Source of the DNA: Sinomicrobium sp.
GTDB lineage: Bacteria > Bacteroidota > Bacteroidia > Flavobacteriales > Flavobacteriaceae
NCBI GenBank assembly: GCA_029266035.1
Contig: JAJUFH010000016.1
Span: forward strand, 1 to 64,000
Reading direction: 5' to 3'
Length of the DNA stretch: 64,000 bases
The notes beneath the pieces were generated by a model. The model searched no databases and had not been told where the DNA came from. It saw only the letters and a list, made by a program, of their open reading frames with translations. Shown here one piece after another: positions 35,623 to 45,103 of this stretch (the stretch's first letter is position 1; every line of letters starts with the position of its first letter). Position numbers and translations under genes: made by a program.

Positions 35623-37566
35623 TTATCTGCGAACGAGCAATACCGCTCCTCCGTTTTTTTCAATATTTATCGTTATTTTGTTGCCGGATATTTGTTTTTT
35701 CTCCATTACAAATGGCGTAATGACCGCACTGTAATGCCTGTCTTTGGCATTGTATTCCCTGCTTATGGGATTGGCTATACGTTCCGTAGCATCCCTGTAT
35801 AAAACAGCCTCTCCAACCGCAGTGTTGAGAAGAGTAAGATCGATTTCCACCGTCTTCTTTTCTCCTCCGTTCAATACGCCGATATACCAGTCATGGTCTT
35901 TTCTTCTCGCTATGACTGCCAATTCCCCTATTTTGCTTCCCGGTAAAACAACAGTCTCATCCCATACCGTCGGTATCTGTTTGATCAATGGCAGAGCATC
36001 TTTTACTGCAGGGTGTTTCAACAGGATTTCAGGATTTTCTGCAATGATCTGGACAGGCGATGTAAACAGGACCAATGTAGCCAACTGATGTGCCCAGGTG
36101 GTTTCTCCAGTAGCTGTAAATGTCAGCGGTGTATAATCACCATGTCCCAGTATAAATCGCGTGAAAGGCAATGCCGCATTATGTGAAGCTGTGATCGGGC
36201 CTTCGGGATGTGTATTTAACTCCAAGCCCCGGATCCCTTCACGGGTAAGCTCATTCGGGTATCTTTTAATTTCTCCAGTTGCGGTTTGTACACCGTGAAA
36301 GTTAACCATCAGCTTTCGTTCCGCAGCATGACGAAGTACCGCTTCATCAAAATCGATCAGACTTTTACGCTCCCCATCCATAAAATCCACCTTTATTCCT
36401 CCCACGCCGGAAACTTTCAAGCTATCCATAAAAGCCTGCATCATCTGGTAGTCGTTTTCGGAAAAATTTAATTCATCAGAATGCTTCCACACCCATGTAA
36501 TTACTTCGTTTTCTTTCCCATAGCGACAGACCTCTTTCAAAGCAGTCCATTTGTCCGGCCACTTTTCCCAATTCGCATCGATAAGATTATGTTCAAAACC
36601 TAATTCCTTGGCATAATCGACCATCTGCTTTTGCAGTTCGGGGGTACCTGTAAAATTTGACCACCAGCTCCAAACAGAGCGTCCTGGCTTGATCCAGCTT
36701 CTGTCCGCAAACAACGCTGCATCCGGCTCCGGATTTAAGGAAGTAATAATCGTTTGCTGATGGATCAGTTGGTTGAGACCATCCGCAACAAATGCAACCC
36801 TCCAGGGCGAGAGAACAGTGCCTTTAACAATAAACCCTTTATCCCCCTCAGAGAAATTAGCTTTTATCCTGTTTCCCGGTAAAGCCTCGAAACGCATCCC
36901 ACTGTAATTAAACAATCCAGCTTCTGCCAGAAGGCCATACGTTCCATTTTGGTATTCAAAAACCAATGGCTTTCCTTGTATGTTACCTGTTTCTGAAACC
37001 GTTCGCAATTGTTCTATTGTTGTCCACTGCCATTCGCCAGCATAAGATTTCAGTTTCCAATCGTTGTCTCTCTCAAAGAACCATACTTTTGTCTGTGCCG
37101 GAATACCCCAAGAAGATTCCTCTCCCAACACGTGGCTTGTAGCTTGTCCACTATCAAATACATACCGATAGGCTATCCCTTCATCAAAAACACGTAACGT
37201 TATTTGCTCACCTTGGCTAAATTCCAGTATATATTCATTCCAATGCCGTTCCACCGGACCGCTTATCCCCATTTCATCAACTACTTCTGCTTTGTCAAAA
37301 GGCCCTTTTGTTTCTACCAAGGAAGTAAAAAGGCTATCTTGCCCTTGAAGCGATAAGCCCAACTTGCCATTTTCTACAAAAGCAAAATCCTTTTTAGATA
37401 CATTCAGCCTGTAATATCCTGTACTATCAAGTGCTATTTCAACACGAACTGTAGCGTCAGGGCTGATGAAAAGCAGATTTTCTGTCTTCGTACCACAGGC
37501 GTAAAAAAGCAGGCTGGTACCTCCAAGACATAACAGAACCTTTATTTGACTACGCAATTGAAACAT
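35623..37566 (-). CDS. GH97-family glycosidase (retaining type, probable alpha-galactosidase)
   Basis: A 647-residue lipoprotein (lipobox FYAC, Cys 24) with the three GH97 parts: N-terminal beta-sandwich (about residues 30-285), catalytic (beta/alpha)8 barrel (about 290-560) beginning at WIKPGRSVWSWWS, and a C-terminal beta domain. GGIKVDFMDGERK carries the Asp used as nucleophile by retaining GH97 members such as the B. thetaiotaomicron alpha-galactosidase; the inverting SusB branch uses Glu residues instead. YPNELTREGIRGLE is a further family motif. Retaining members known are mainly alpha-galactosidases, so removal of alpha-galactosyl units is the best guess. Sited 12 bases after sulfatase 2. 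Confidence 0.88.
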   Translation of the reverse strand: MFQLRSQIKVLLCLGGTSLLFYACGTKTENLLFISPDATVRVEIALDSTGYYRLNVSKKDFAFVENGKLGLSLQGQDSLFTSLVETKGPFDKAEVVDEMGISGPVERHWNEYILEFSQGEQITLRVFDEGIAYRYVFDSGQATSHVLGEESSWGIPAQTKVWFFERDNDWKLKSYAGEWQWTTIEQLRTVSETGNIQGKPLVFEYQNGTYGLLAEAGLFNYSGMRFEALPGNRIKANFSEGDKGFIVKGTVLSPWRVAFVADGLNQLIHQQTIITSLNPEPDAALFADRSWIKPGRSVWSWWSNFTGTPELQKQMVDYAKELGFEHNLIDANWEKWPDKWTALKEVCRYGKENEVITWVWKHSDELNFSENDYQMMQAFMDSLKVSGVGGIKVDFMDGERKSLIDFDEAVLRHAAERKLMVNFHGVQTATGEIKRYPNELTREGIRGLELNTHPEGPITASHNAALPFTRFILGHGDYTPLTFTATGETTWAHQLATLVLFTSPVQIIAENPEILLKHPAVKDALPLIKQIPTVWDETVVLPGSKIGELAVIARRKDHDWYIGVLNGGEKKTVEIDLTLLNTAVGEAVLYRDATERIANPISREYNAKDRHYSAVITPFVMEKKQISGNKITINIEKNGGAVLLVRR

Positions 37567-37578
37567 GTGATTATTCTT

Positions 37579-39021
37579 TTACTTATTCAATAATTCCTTT
37601 TCCCAATACTTTACCATCTGGCTGGGATTAGCTTCTTTGGGCAAACCCATTTTCTCCAGTTTCAACTGCCCGTAACTCCTTCCGGACTTCACCCCTTTTT
37701 CGGCGGTCTCGGGTGATTCCGTTTCTTTTCCATGCTCTAACGCCGTTATCTTGTTTTTTAGGGTTTGAAAGAGTTGTTTACCAATAATTTGAAACAGATC
37801 GGTATTCGCGAGATTTTTTAACTCGTAGGGATCATCCTTCAAATCATATAACTCGATTTCGGGTTTATACTCAGCCATGAATAAGTTGAACGGAATCCCC
37901 AATTCTCCTTTTTCATAAAGGTATTGATAAAGTGAAAATGCCGGATACGATGTCTTTTTATAGCTGCTGAGCTGCATCCAGGGAACTTCCGGCATCCGGT
38001 TCCAAATCAACTTATACCTCCCGTCAGTAATACTCCTTGAATCGTCTACGGCATCTCCCATACGCTGCCGAAACCCGTAAACATATTTCCGTATCTCCTT
38101 GTCATCTCCAAAAAAAGGTTTTCCTTGAAGGTGAGGTGGCAGCACTACACCTGCCAAAGCCAGGGATGTGGCAGATACGTCAATCAAACTCACTAGGTTT
38201 TCCACTACTCCCTTTTCTGCCATTCCGGGAGGAAAACGGGCAATCAACGGTGTCCGGAGCCCCCCTTCGTACAAAAATTGTTTATCCCGCAAGTGGGGCC
38301 TTCCGTGGTCCCCAAAAAAGAAAATAACCGTCTCGTCTATCAGTCCCTCTTCCTCTAACCAGTCCAATACAGCACCTACTTTTTTGTCGAGTACCTGAAT
38401 ACTTTCGAGGTACATCGCCCAATCTTTCCGGATCAGAGGATGATCGGGGTAATACGGTGGAACTTGTACCATATCCGGATCTACCGGATGTTCGGTATCA
38501 GAAACGAATGGCCGGTGCGGTTCAAAGATCTGAATCTGGGCAAAGAAAGGTTGATCAGGCTGCCTTTCATCCCAGTCGATCCCGTCATAAATGTATTCCG
38601 TATCAAAATTATAATCTTCCTTACCTTTTTCCCGGTATTCGTCAGCATTAGTACAGAAGTAACCTTCCTTCCTGAAATAAGCAGTTATAGGTGCTATTCC
38701 TCTTGGTAACGGTTTTTTATCCAAGGTGCGATGATTCAGGCTGTTAATACTAACGGGGTACATCCCTGTTATCAGCGACGACCGGCTCGGAGAGCATACC
38801 GGGGCTGTCGCATACGCATTCGTAAAACGTATGCCTTCGGCAGCCAACCTGTCCAGATTGGGCGTATACACATCCATATTGCCGTAACAACCTAAGTCAT
38901 TTCCCAAGTCATCGGCTATTATCCATAGGATATTGGGATTTTTTTGCAGAGCAAATACATTAAAAGCTGTAAACTGTAACAGAGCAAAAAGAAACAATAT
39001 CTTGTAATACATTTTATCCAT
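37579..39021 (-). CDS. Family S1 sulfatase (PUL sulfatase 2)
   Basis: A 480-residue sulfatase with a Sec signal peptide (about residues 1-24, ending NVFA) and the formylglycine cysteine C76 in APVCSPSRSSLITG. Metal-site sequence IIADDLGNDLGCYG and the later FFFGDHGRPHLRDK are present. The short form with GDHG and the GLRTPLIARFP stretch resembles N-sulfoglucosamine sulfohydrolase-like S1 subfamilies, which in marine Bacteroidota often act on galactans. The start MDKMYYKILF offers a second ATG at codon 4. Periplasmic enzyme acting together with GH97 directly downstream. Confidence 0.92.
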   Translation of the reverse strand: MDKMYYKILFLFALLQFTAFNVFALQKNPNILWIIADDLGNDLGCYGNMDVYTPNLDRLAAEGIRFTNAYATAPVCSPSRSSLITGMYPVSINSLNHRTLDKKPLPRGIAPITAYFRKEGYFCTNADEYREKGKEDYNFDTEYIYDGIDWDERQPDQPFFAQIQIFEPHRPFVSDTEHPVDPDMVQVPPYYPDHPLIRKDWAMYLESIQVLDKKVGAVLDWLEEEGLIDETVIFFFGDHGRPHLRDKQFLYEGGLRTPLIARFPPGMAEKGVVENLVSLIDVSATSLALAGVVLPPHLQGKPFFGDDKEIRKYVYGFRQRMGDAVDDSRSITDGRYKLIWNRMPEVPWMQLSSYKKTSYPAFSLYQYLYEKGELGIPFNLFMAEYKPEIELYDLKDDPYELKNLANTDLFQIIGKQLFQTLKNKITALEHGKETESPETAEKGVKSGRSYGQLKLEKMGLPKEANPSQMVKYWEKELLNK

Positions 39022-39099
39022 AATATAACCTCATTCCGTTCAGGAATACCACTGAGCGCCATCTCCTGTATTTATTGCAAACAAACTAGAAGCCATCTC

Positions 39100-39447
39100 C
39101 TATTTCTTTTTCCTTGATTCCTTGAGCTTTTGCTGTTGTTCCGGTGTCAATACCTCATTGACCATTTTAAGCCGTTCCTTATTGTTTTGCCATATTGCTT
39201 TCTTCTGTGTATCTCCAGTTTTCGTTTCCTTGATCTCTTCCGCTTTCTTGGCCGTGGCCAATAAGATTTTATGTACTTTTCCGGCCTGTTCCTCTGTCAA
39301 GCCCAGATCCTGAACATAGCGATCTGTTTCATTTTTTGCCCATTTGTCTGCATAGGTTTTTTCCTGTGCCTGAGCTGTAAACCCGATAGTACATAAAACC
39401 ATTACCAATCCAGTGAATACCATTTTTTTCAGTTTGATTGTTTTCAT
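39100..39447 (-). CDS. Small Spy/LTxxQ-like periplasmic protein inside the PUL
   Basis: A 115-residue protein with a signal peptide (about residues 1-27, ending FTAQAQ) and a mature all-helical, very lysine-rich part: VQDLGLTEEQAGKVHKILLA and VLTPEQQQKLKESRKKK, both close to the LTxxQ motif of Spy/CpxP periplasmic chaperones. It has no enzymatic motif. Its place between an SGNH hydrolase and a sulfatase suggests that it helps fold or protect the exported PUL enzymes; this is inference. A 176-base gap upstream, longer than any other in the locus, could house an internal promoter, but I see no TAnnTTTG box there. Confidence 0.75.
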   Translation of the reverse strand: MKTIKLKKMVFTGLVMVLCTIGFTAQAQEKTYADKWAKNETDRYVQDLGLTEEQAGKVHKILLATAKKAEEIKETKTGDTQKKAIWQNNKERLKMVNEVLTPEQQQKLKESRKKK

Positions 39448-39623
39448 AATATTATTGTTTTGAAGTTTTTACTAATTAGTTTACTTTCTTCATTACCCCG
39501 TATCTTCAAAGATGCCGTTTTAGATCAAGATATTATGGTCGGTAATTCCATTTCCTTATTCATTCCTTTTACACCTAAAAAGTTACATCCAAAAATTGCC
39601 CAAATTGACAGCCTTATATGTCC

Positions 39624-41054
39624 TTACCAATCCTTTTCACTGAGGGGCCTTCCGCGAAGCAAGATCTTGCCGAGATAGATTACAGACCGATCGTATTTTT
39701 CCGGATTTTCGGTGATGTCTTCCAACCGACCGAAACCTAATATTTCCCTCTTATTTGCCTGTGCAGGTGAGATTTTCAAGCTAACCTTATGTCTTCCGGG
39801 CTGTAACTGAATAACATCATATTGACCCCTGTATCTATTATTGCAATACCGGTTGAACCGGTTCAGTACAGTATCGGTTTCCGTGCTACTAACCTCCCAC
39901 AATCGGTATCCTCGTTCTGCTATTTTCTTTACACCTATAGGTCTATCATTTATCCACACGGAAAGCTGCCCTACTTCGGGGCCACCGATGTCGAAAAAAC
40001 CAAACCGGTCACCCTCGAAGAAAAAAGTAAAGGATGCTCCCGGTTTGCCAGCAGTTACTACCTCATCAAACCATCCCTGAAACTGTTTGAGAGCTGATTC
40101 TTTGGTCTCCAACGATTTCCAATCCGTATCGAATACCGCAATTTGCTTCGGATCGTACATCCTGGCATCTTCCCATGCATCGGTAATTAACGGAGCTGGT
40201 AAATCGTGAGGCATCGCAGTTCCTGCATTGTACATCTTTTCTATTGCCCGCGCTATGGCAGCAGCATACAGATCACCACCAGCTTTGGTCGGATGAATAC
40301 CGTCTCTTGAAAACCGTATTCGATCCCCAACCTCCGGCTTCTGACTTTTCCAGACGAGCTTATCCTGTGCTTCCAATGCGGCAGGTTCCATTCCAAGATG
40401 TATTGAAGGTAGGCCATAATGTTCGGCAATATGTTCTAAACCCTGAATGTTATCGGGAACTCCACCTCCCTGATATACCGCAGTCTGACCGTTTTGAATG
40501 GTATAGATGAGAATAATATCAGTATGAGGATTTGCCCTGATAATCTGGCGTACCATACCTTCCATTCCGGGCTTATAGGCACCATTGACGGCAAACTCAA
40601 TAAAGATCAGGTCAGGCTGATAGCAAAGCACCTGCTCCCCGATACGAAACGCTCCCAAATCTGTTCCCGTGCCTGATACTCCGGCATTCACCCAGTTGCA
40701 AGTAGCTTTTGGAAAACGGTTTTGCATATACCGGGCTGTCTGCATCCGATAGCTATCCCTGCTTTGGGTAATGCTTCCGCCAATAAAGGCTACGGTGATC
40801 TCTTCTCCACTTTTGGCCTTATAAAGCAAGTTCGGGATGCCCAATCTCACCTTGCATTCATTATCATCAAAAAAACTTCCGGGAACCACAGGTGGAACTT
40901 TGTCGTCGGGCACAGTAAACAACAAGGGAGAACTACCCGCCTGAGATGCAGCTATTTTATCTATATCACTATTGTCTTGTGCCTGGGCAATGGTTCCAAC
41001 AAACAAGACCAGTCCAGACAAAAAAAACAAGATGTATTGTCGTTTACTCATCAT
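39624..41054 (-). CDS. SGNH/GDSL-family hydrolase with C-terminal beta domain
   Basis: A protein of about 476 residues with a signal peptide ending TIAQAQ. The SGNH domain (about residues 85-285) has block I FIGGSITQ (nucleophile Ser), block II NAGVSGTGT, block III EFAVNGA (Asn kept) and block V DGIHPT (Asp/His of the triad). The remaining 180 residues look like a beta-sandwich. Such enzymes remove acetyl or other ester groups from glycans; the substrate here is not known. The frame can begin at GTG 41057, directly abutting the sulfatase stop, but ATG at 41054 or 41051 is more likely. Confidence 0.85.
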   Translation of the reverse strand: MMSKRQYILFFLSGLVLFVGTIAQAQDNSDIDKIAASQAGSSPLLFTVPDDKVPPVVPGSFFDDNECKVRLGIPNLLYKAKSGEEITVAFIGGSITQSRDSYRMQTARYMQNRFPKATCNWVNAGVSGTGTDLGAFRIGEQVLCYQPDLIFIEFAVNGAYKPGMEGMVRQIIRANPHTDIILIYTIQNGQTAVYQGGGVPDNIQGLEHIAEHYGLPSIHLGMEPAALEAQDKLVWKSQKPEVGDRIRFSRDGIHPTKAGGDLYAAAIARAIEKMYNAGTAMPHDLPAPLITDAWEDARMYDPKQIAVFDTDWKSLETKESALKQFQGWFDEVVTAGKPGASFTFFFEGDRFGFFDIGGPEVGQLSVWINDRPIGVKKIAERGYRLWEVSSTETDTVLNRFNRYCNNRYRGQYDVIQLQPGRHKVSLKISPAQANKREILGFGRLEDITENPEKYDRSVIYLGKILLRGRPLSEKDW

Positions 41055-41057
41055 CAC

Positions 41058-42482
41058 TTATTTATTTTCCTTTTCTCCTCTTTTCCACTTCCAATATTCT
41101 TTTACCTGTCCCAAGCCCAAAAATGCCGGTTTCCGCATTTCTTTTTTCCAGGTTTCCAATTCGTTTATAAGGCTTTCATATACTTTTTTATCCTTATTAT
41201 CTTTCAGTAAGTTGTTTTTTTCTGAAATATCCTTATCCAGATTGTAAAGTTCATTCCCATTGGGCTTGGTCAAGATCTTGAAGGCACCGTTCCCGTTACG
41301 GGCTACATAGAGATTTCTGTCGTACATACTCCAAAACAATGTCCTTTCAGGAACTGATTCCTTCTGCCCAGTAATTACAGGTATTAAATCTATACCATCC
41401 AGTTTATTTCGCACCTCTACCGATTGGCCGATATTGGCAACAAGCGTAGCAAAAATATCCAGTGAAATAACCGGTAGGTCGCATACTTGTCCCGGCTTTA
41501 CCTTTCGGGGCCATCGCATGGCAAAGGGTACCCGGATCCCTCCTTCATACCAGGAAGACTTCCCTCCTCTCAGGACACCGTTGTCAGAACCGTTCACCGG
41601 CTGCGGCCCTCCGTTGTCTGACAGGAAAAACACCACGGTGTTTTCGGCCATGCCCGATGCTTCCAGTTGATCCAGTACACGGCCGATTCCATCATCCATG
41701 GCACTGACCATTGCCGCATAAATACGTCTTTTTTCGTCTGCTATATACCTGAAACGATCGAGATACTTATCGGTAGCTTGCAAAGGGGTATGAGGTGCAT
41801 TGTACGCCAGATAAAGGAAAAACGGTTGTTCTTTATTTTTTTTTACAAAGTTTACGGCTTCACGTGAAAGCGCGTCGGTGAGGTACTCCTTCTCGTTTTC
41901 TACTATCCGGCCGTTATGCTGTAATATGGTCCTGTACCCATGCTCCTCGTTCCCCTCTGCCTCATATGCCGTAGGTATGGTCCAATCTTCCGGAAAATAG
42001 CGATGTCCTCCGGCCAGAAAACCAAAAAACTCGTCAAATCCCCGTTTATTGGGATGATGTACCTCGGCATGCGCCCCTACATGCCACTTACCCGCCAGCA
42101 TCGTCCGGTATCCGGCTGTTTTCAGCATCTCTGCCATGGTCTGCTCAGACCGCGGCAACCCCATTTCCGGGTCACTTGGTGCAAAAACAGGAGTACGGGC
42201 AAAACCAAACCTGTCCTGATACCTGCCCGTAATTAATCCGGCCCGGCTCGGCCCGCAAACGGCAAAAGTGACATAACCTTGCGAAAATCTAACTCCCTCA
42301 CTTGCAATACGGTCTATATTTGGGGTCGGTATGTCTTTACACCCGTTAAACCCAACATCATTATTTCCCAGGTCATCTGCCAGAATGACAATGATATTCG
42401 GTTTATTTTCCTCAGTCCCTTTTTGGCTATAACCGGCATTGCATATCATCACCACGGCCGATAATACTATCGTATATTTCAT
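41058..42482 (-). CDS. Family S1 sulfatase (PUL sulfatase 1)
   Basis: A sulfatase of about 474 residues. I start at ATG 42482 (MKYTIVLSAVVMICNAG, a good signal peptide); the open frame extends to 42551 but would overlap the GH2 gene and hide the signal. The formylglycine cysteine lies in FAVCGPSRAGLITG (Cys 76 from this start). Metal and substrate-site motifs ILADDLGNNDVGFNG, GKWHVGAH and FLSDNGGPQP are typical of the S1 group of arylsulfatase A-like enzymes that includes galactose-6- or N-acetylgalactosamine-sulfatases. Periplasmic. The exact subfamily needs a profile search. Confidence 0.92.
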   Translation of the reverse strand: MKYTIVLSAVVMICNAGYSQKGTEENKPNIIVILADDLGNNDVGFNGCKDIPTPNIDRIASEGVRFSQGYVTFAVCGPSRAGLITGRYQDRFGFARTPVFAPSDPEMGLPRSEQTMAEMLKTAGYRTMLAGKWHVGAHAEVHHPNKRGFDEFFGFLAGGHRYFPEDWTIPTAYEAEGNEEHGYRTILQHNGRIVENEKEYLTDALSREAVNFVKKNKEQPFFLYLAYNAPHTPLQATDKYLDRFRYIADEKRRIYAAMVSAMDDGIGRVLDQLEASGMAENTVVFFLSDNGGPQPVNGSDNGVLRGGKSSWYEGGIRVPFAMRWPRKVKPGQVCDLPVISLDIFATLVANIGQSVEVRNKLDGIDLIPVITGQKESVPERTLFWSMYDRNLYVARNGNGAFKILTKPNGNELYNLDKDISEKNNLLKDNKDKKVYESLINELETWKKEMRKPAFLGLGQVKEYWKWKRGEKENK

Positions 42483-42508
42483 GCTTTTAACAATCATATT
42501 TACCTGTT

Positions 42509-45085
42509 TCAGATCGTATTTTTTGCTTCCACGGTTTTCCAGGGTGACCATTGGCTTTTCATATCTTGGTTTTCTTCCCTGATCCTCACCTCATAACCGG
42601 CCGGATCTGTCATCTTTATCTTAGTGGATCCCTCCAGGCTTGTCCCGATCTCAAAAATATTTTCAGGAGCTTTTACCGACCGATATTGTATACGGTAATG
42701 GCTGTCTTTTTGCCGTACTTCATATCCCACGACAATTCCATCTGCCACCTGCATCACCTTGCGGATCACCGGAGGCAGTGCCAAACCCGAAAATTTCAGC
42801 TCATATATTAGTGCTTTACTTTTTCCTTTATGATTGGCGGCATACAGCCGTACTTCTCCGTTTCCAGACCATTGCTTTCTGGAAATATCCGTATAAGGGG
42901 CTATGGTCCTGATGGTATCTCCACCAGGCAATGCCACTACAATTTCATTATCTGGAAGAACAGGTTTAAAATACAACCTCGCCACCGAATCGGACGCCAA
43001 TACCCGTTCAATCCCGGGGCGATCAGGAACATCTTTATAAACGATACGTTTGTAAACTTCGTGATTAGTAGGGGTGGTCAAACTCAATTTTATATGCGAA
43101 GCATTTCCCGACTTCCTGAACCGGGAAAAGGTATGAGACACACCGGCATCACCCGGATGGATATCCTTCAATACCGTAACCTCTTTGCTTTGCTCCATGC
43201 CATTTTTATCATAAACCTGCAATTGCAGTTTATAACCCCGTAACACATAAGACGGAAGAGCTTCTTTTACCCGCGGACGGATGGTCGCCGTAACCTTGTT
43301 GCGGACTGCATCCCAATCTGCATCCAGTCCTGCAATGGGTGCAAATGCTTCACTAATCTGTTTTACCGCTCTTTTATGCCTACGCCATACGTCAACTACA
43401 CCCCAAGTACGGTCACCACCAAGTGGCGTACCCTTATAATCACTACGATAATCGTTGTACGTCCAAAGGGACGCTCCGGCAACATAAGGCAAAGTTGCAA
43501 CACGATCCAATCTATCAGCAAGGCGTTCATCCAACCTGCCATCAAGATGATGTCCCAGTTGCCCTTGGCCGAATTCGGTAATCAGCATGAGTTTATCAGG
43601 CCAGCGCCGGTGTATTTTTTGCGCTGCCTCCACAAAATCGCCATAGCTGTTAAAACAGAGCATATCCGCATATCTGGCAGGCTCCGTTTCTGGATCGTTG
43701 TCTCTGAAAGAGGTAAATGAAACATATGTCAGTAAACGCGTACTGTCCAGTTTTTCCCGTACGTATCTCATCATGGAGATAACGTATTGTGACTGTTCCC
43801 TACTCATAGACAACTGTGTCCGGTCTTTCCGGTCTGCTGCTAACTCGTTACCCATGCTCCACCCTATCACCGAAGGATGATTATAGTCCCGCTCTATCAT
43901 TTCCCGAAGCCAGTGTTTTGTGAGCGAATTGTTCTCAAAAGCCTGCGGGTCTTCAATACCCCAAACCGGGATCTCACCGATGATCAGCATCCCTATTTTA
44001 TCGGCATATGCCAGAAGCTCAGGAGATAAGGGTGCATGCATCATTCGTGTCATGTTGCACCCCAGGCTTTTCATGTGGTCCAGGTCTTTTTTAATAAGCC
44101 ATAACGGCTCGGTATTTCCCACGGCACGATGATCGTGTACACGGTTGAAACCTGCCAGTTTTATCGGTTCTCCGTTCAACAGCAACTGCTGCTCTCGAAT
44201 CTCTATTTTTCGAAAACCAAAAGCACTGCGTTTCCGGTGCAGTTGCTCTCCGTTTTTGTTTAAAGTGATTTCACAACCGTACAGTTCAGGATGATCAATA
44301 TGCCATAACTTTACGGTACCGGGCAATGCCAGACTGAATTTCTTTTTAACAGACCGTTCATCTGCAATAGTCACCGTATAGCTGGTATCCGCGATAACCG
44401 ATGTATATTGATTATCGGCAAATATTTTTACGGAAACCTCTACATCTGTTTCAAATGAAGCATTGTTCTCCAAACGATAAGATATCCCTACTTCACCTTT
44501 CTTTGACTGTAGGTCTACTACAGGCGTAACCAATAACCGGTTCACCCGGACGGGTTTATTCCTCATTAAATACACCTTCCTGCTGATACCTCCCCACGGC
44601 CACCACGCACCTCTTCTATAGCGGTTATCAGCTACTACGGCAATCACGTTGTTTTCACCTATTTTCAACAGGTCTTCCACCCGAAATTCAAATGGTGTAT
44701 AGCCACCCTGATGGCTTCCTACGTATCGTCCGTTCACATATACGCGGGCCGTTTCATATACCGCCTCAAAATGAAGGCGGATAATATCTCCCTCCCACAT
44801 CGCAGGAACCTTAATATCCCTGCGGTACATCCCCATCCCCCTGTATTGTGCATAAACGGGTTCGGTATCCCAGTTACCGGGAACCATCAGGGAATCACTA
44901 TTTTGCCAGAGGGAATCCGGATGAGCCAAAGGAGGAGCATCCTCCAATGTTTCAATAGTTTTGAATGCCCAGTACCCGTCGAGTGGCAATTGTTCTTCAC
45001 CCAGTACTCCCTGTGCTCGAACTACAATGCCCAACAGTATGAAATACGATAATAACAAGCTCCGTTTGAACCAAATACTTTTCAT
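42509..45085 (-). CDS. GH2 glycosidase, probable beta-galactosidase
   Basis: An 858-residue GH2 enzyme with a signal peptide (about residues 1-24, ending VVRAQ). Domains in order: sugar-binding jelly roll (about 30-180), immunoglobulin-like domain (about 185-295), TIM barrel (about 298-580) and C-terminal beta domains (about 600-858). The acid/base is E414 in GWSMGNEL and the nucleophile E504 in [11 protein letters not shown]. Known GH2 activities are beta-galactosidase, beta-glucuronidase and beta-mannosidase; a galactan PUL favours the first, in a porphyran- or agar-type exo role. It lies 18 bases after the FISUMP lipoprotein gene. Confidence 0.9.
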   Translation of the reverse strand: MKSIWFKRSLLLSYFILLGIVVRAQGVLGEEQLPLDGYWAFKTIETLEDAPPLAHPDSLWQNSDSLMVPGNWDTEPVYAQYRGMGMYRRDIKVPAMWEGDIIRLHFEAVYETARVYVNGRYVGSHQGGYTPFEFRVEDLLKIGENNVIAVVADNRYRRGAWWPWGGISRKVYLMRNKPVRVNRLLVTPVVDLQSKKGEVGISYRLENNASFETDVEVSVKIFADNQYTSVIADTSYTVTIADERSVKKKFSLALPGTVKLWHIDHPELYGCEITLNKNGEQLHRKRSAFGFRKIEIREQQLLLNGEPIKLAGFNRVHDHRAVGNTEPLWLIKKDLDHMKSLGCNMTRMMHAPLSPELLAYADKIGMLIIGEIPVWGIEDPQAFENNSLTKHWLREMIERDYNHPSVIGWSMGNELAADRKDRTQLSMSREQSQYVISMMRYVREKLDSTRLLTYVSFTSFRDNDPETEPARYADMLCFNSYGDFVEAAQKIHRRWPDKLMLITEFGQGQLGHHLDGRLDERLADRLDRVATLPYVAGASLWTYNDYRSDYKGTPLGGDRTWGVVDVWRRHKRAVKQISEAFAPIAGLDADWDAVRNKVTATIRPRVKEALPSYVLRGYKLQLQVYDKNGMEQSKEVTVLKDIHPGDAGVSHTFSRFRKSGNASHIKLSLTTPTNHEVYKRIVYKDVPDRPGIERVLASDSVARLYFKPVLPDNEIVVALPGGDTIRTIAPYTDISRKQWSGNGEVRLYAANHKGKSKALIYELKFSGLALPPVIRKVMQVADGIVVGYEVRQKDSHYRIQYRSVKAPENIFEIGTSLEGSTKIKMTDPAGYEVRIREENQDMKSQWSPWKTVEAKNTI

Positions 45086-45103
45086 GAATCAGACTCTTCT
45101 AAT

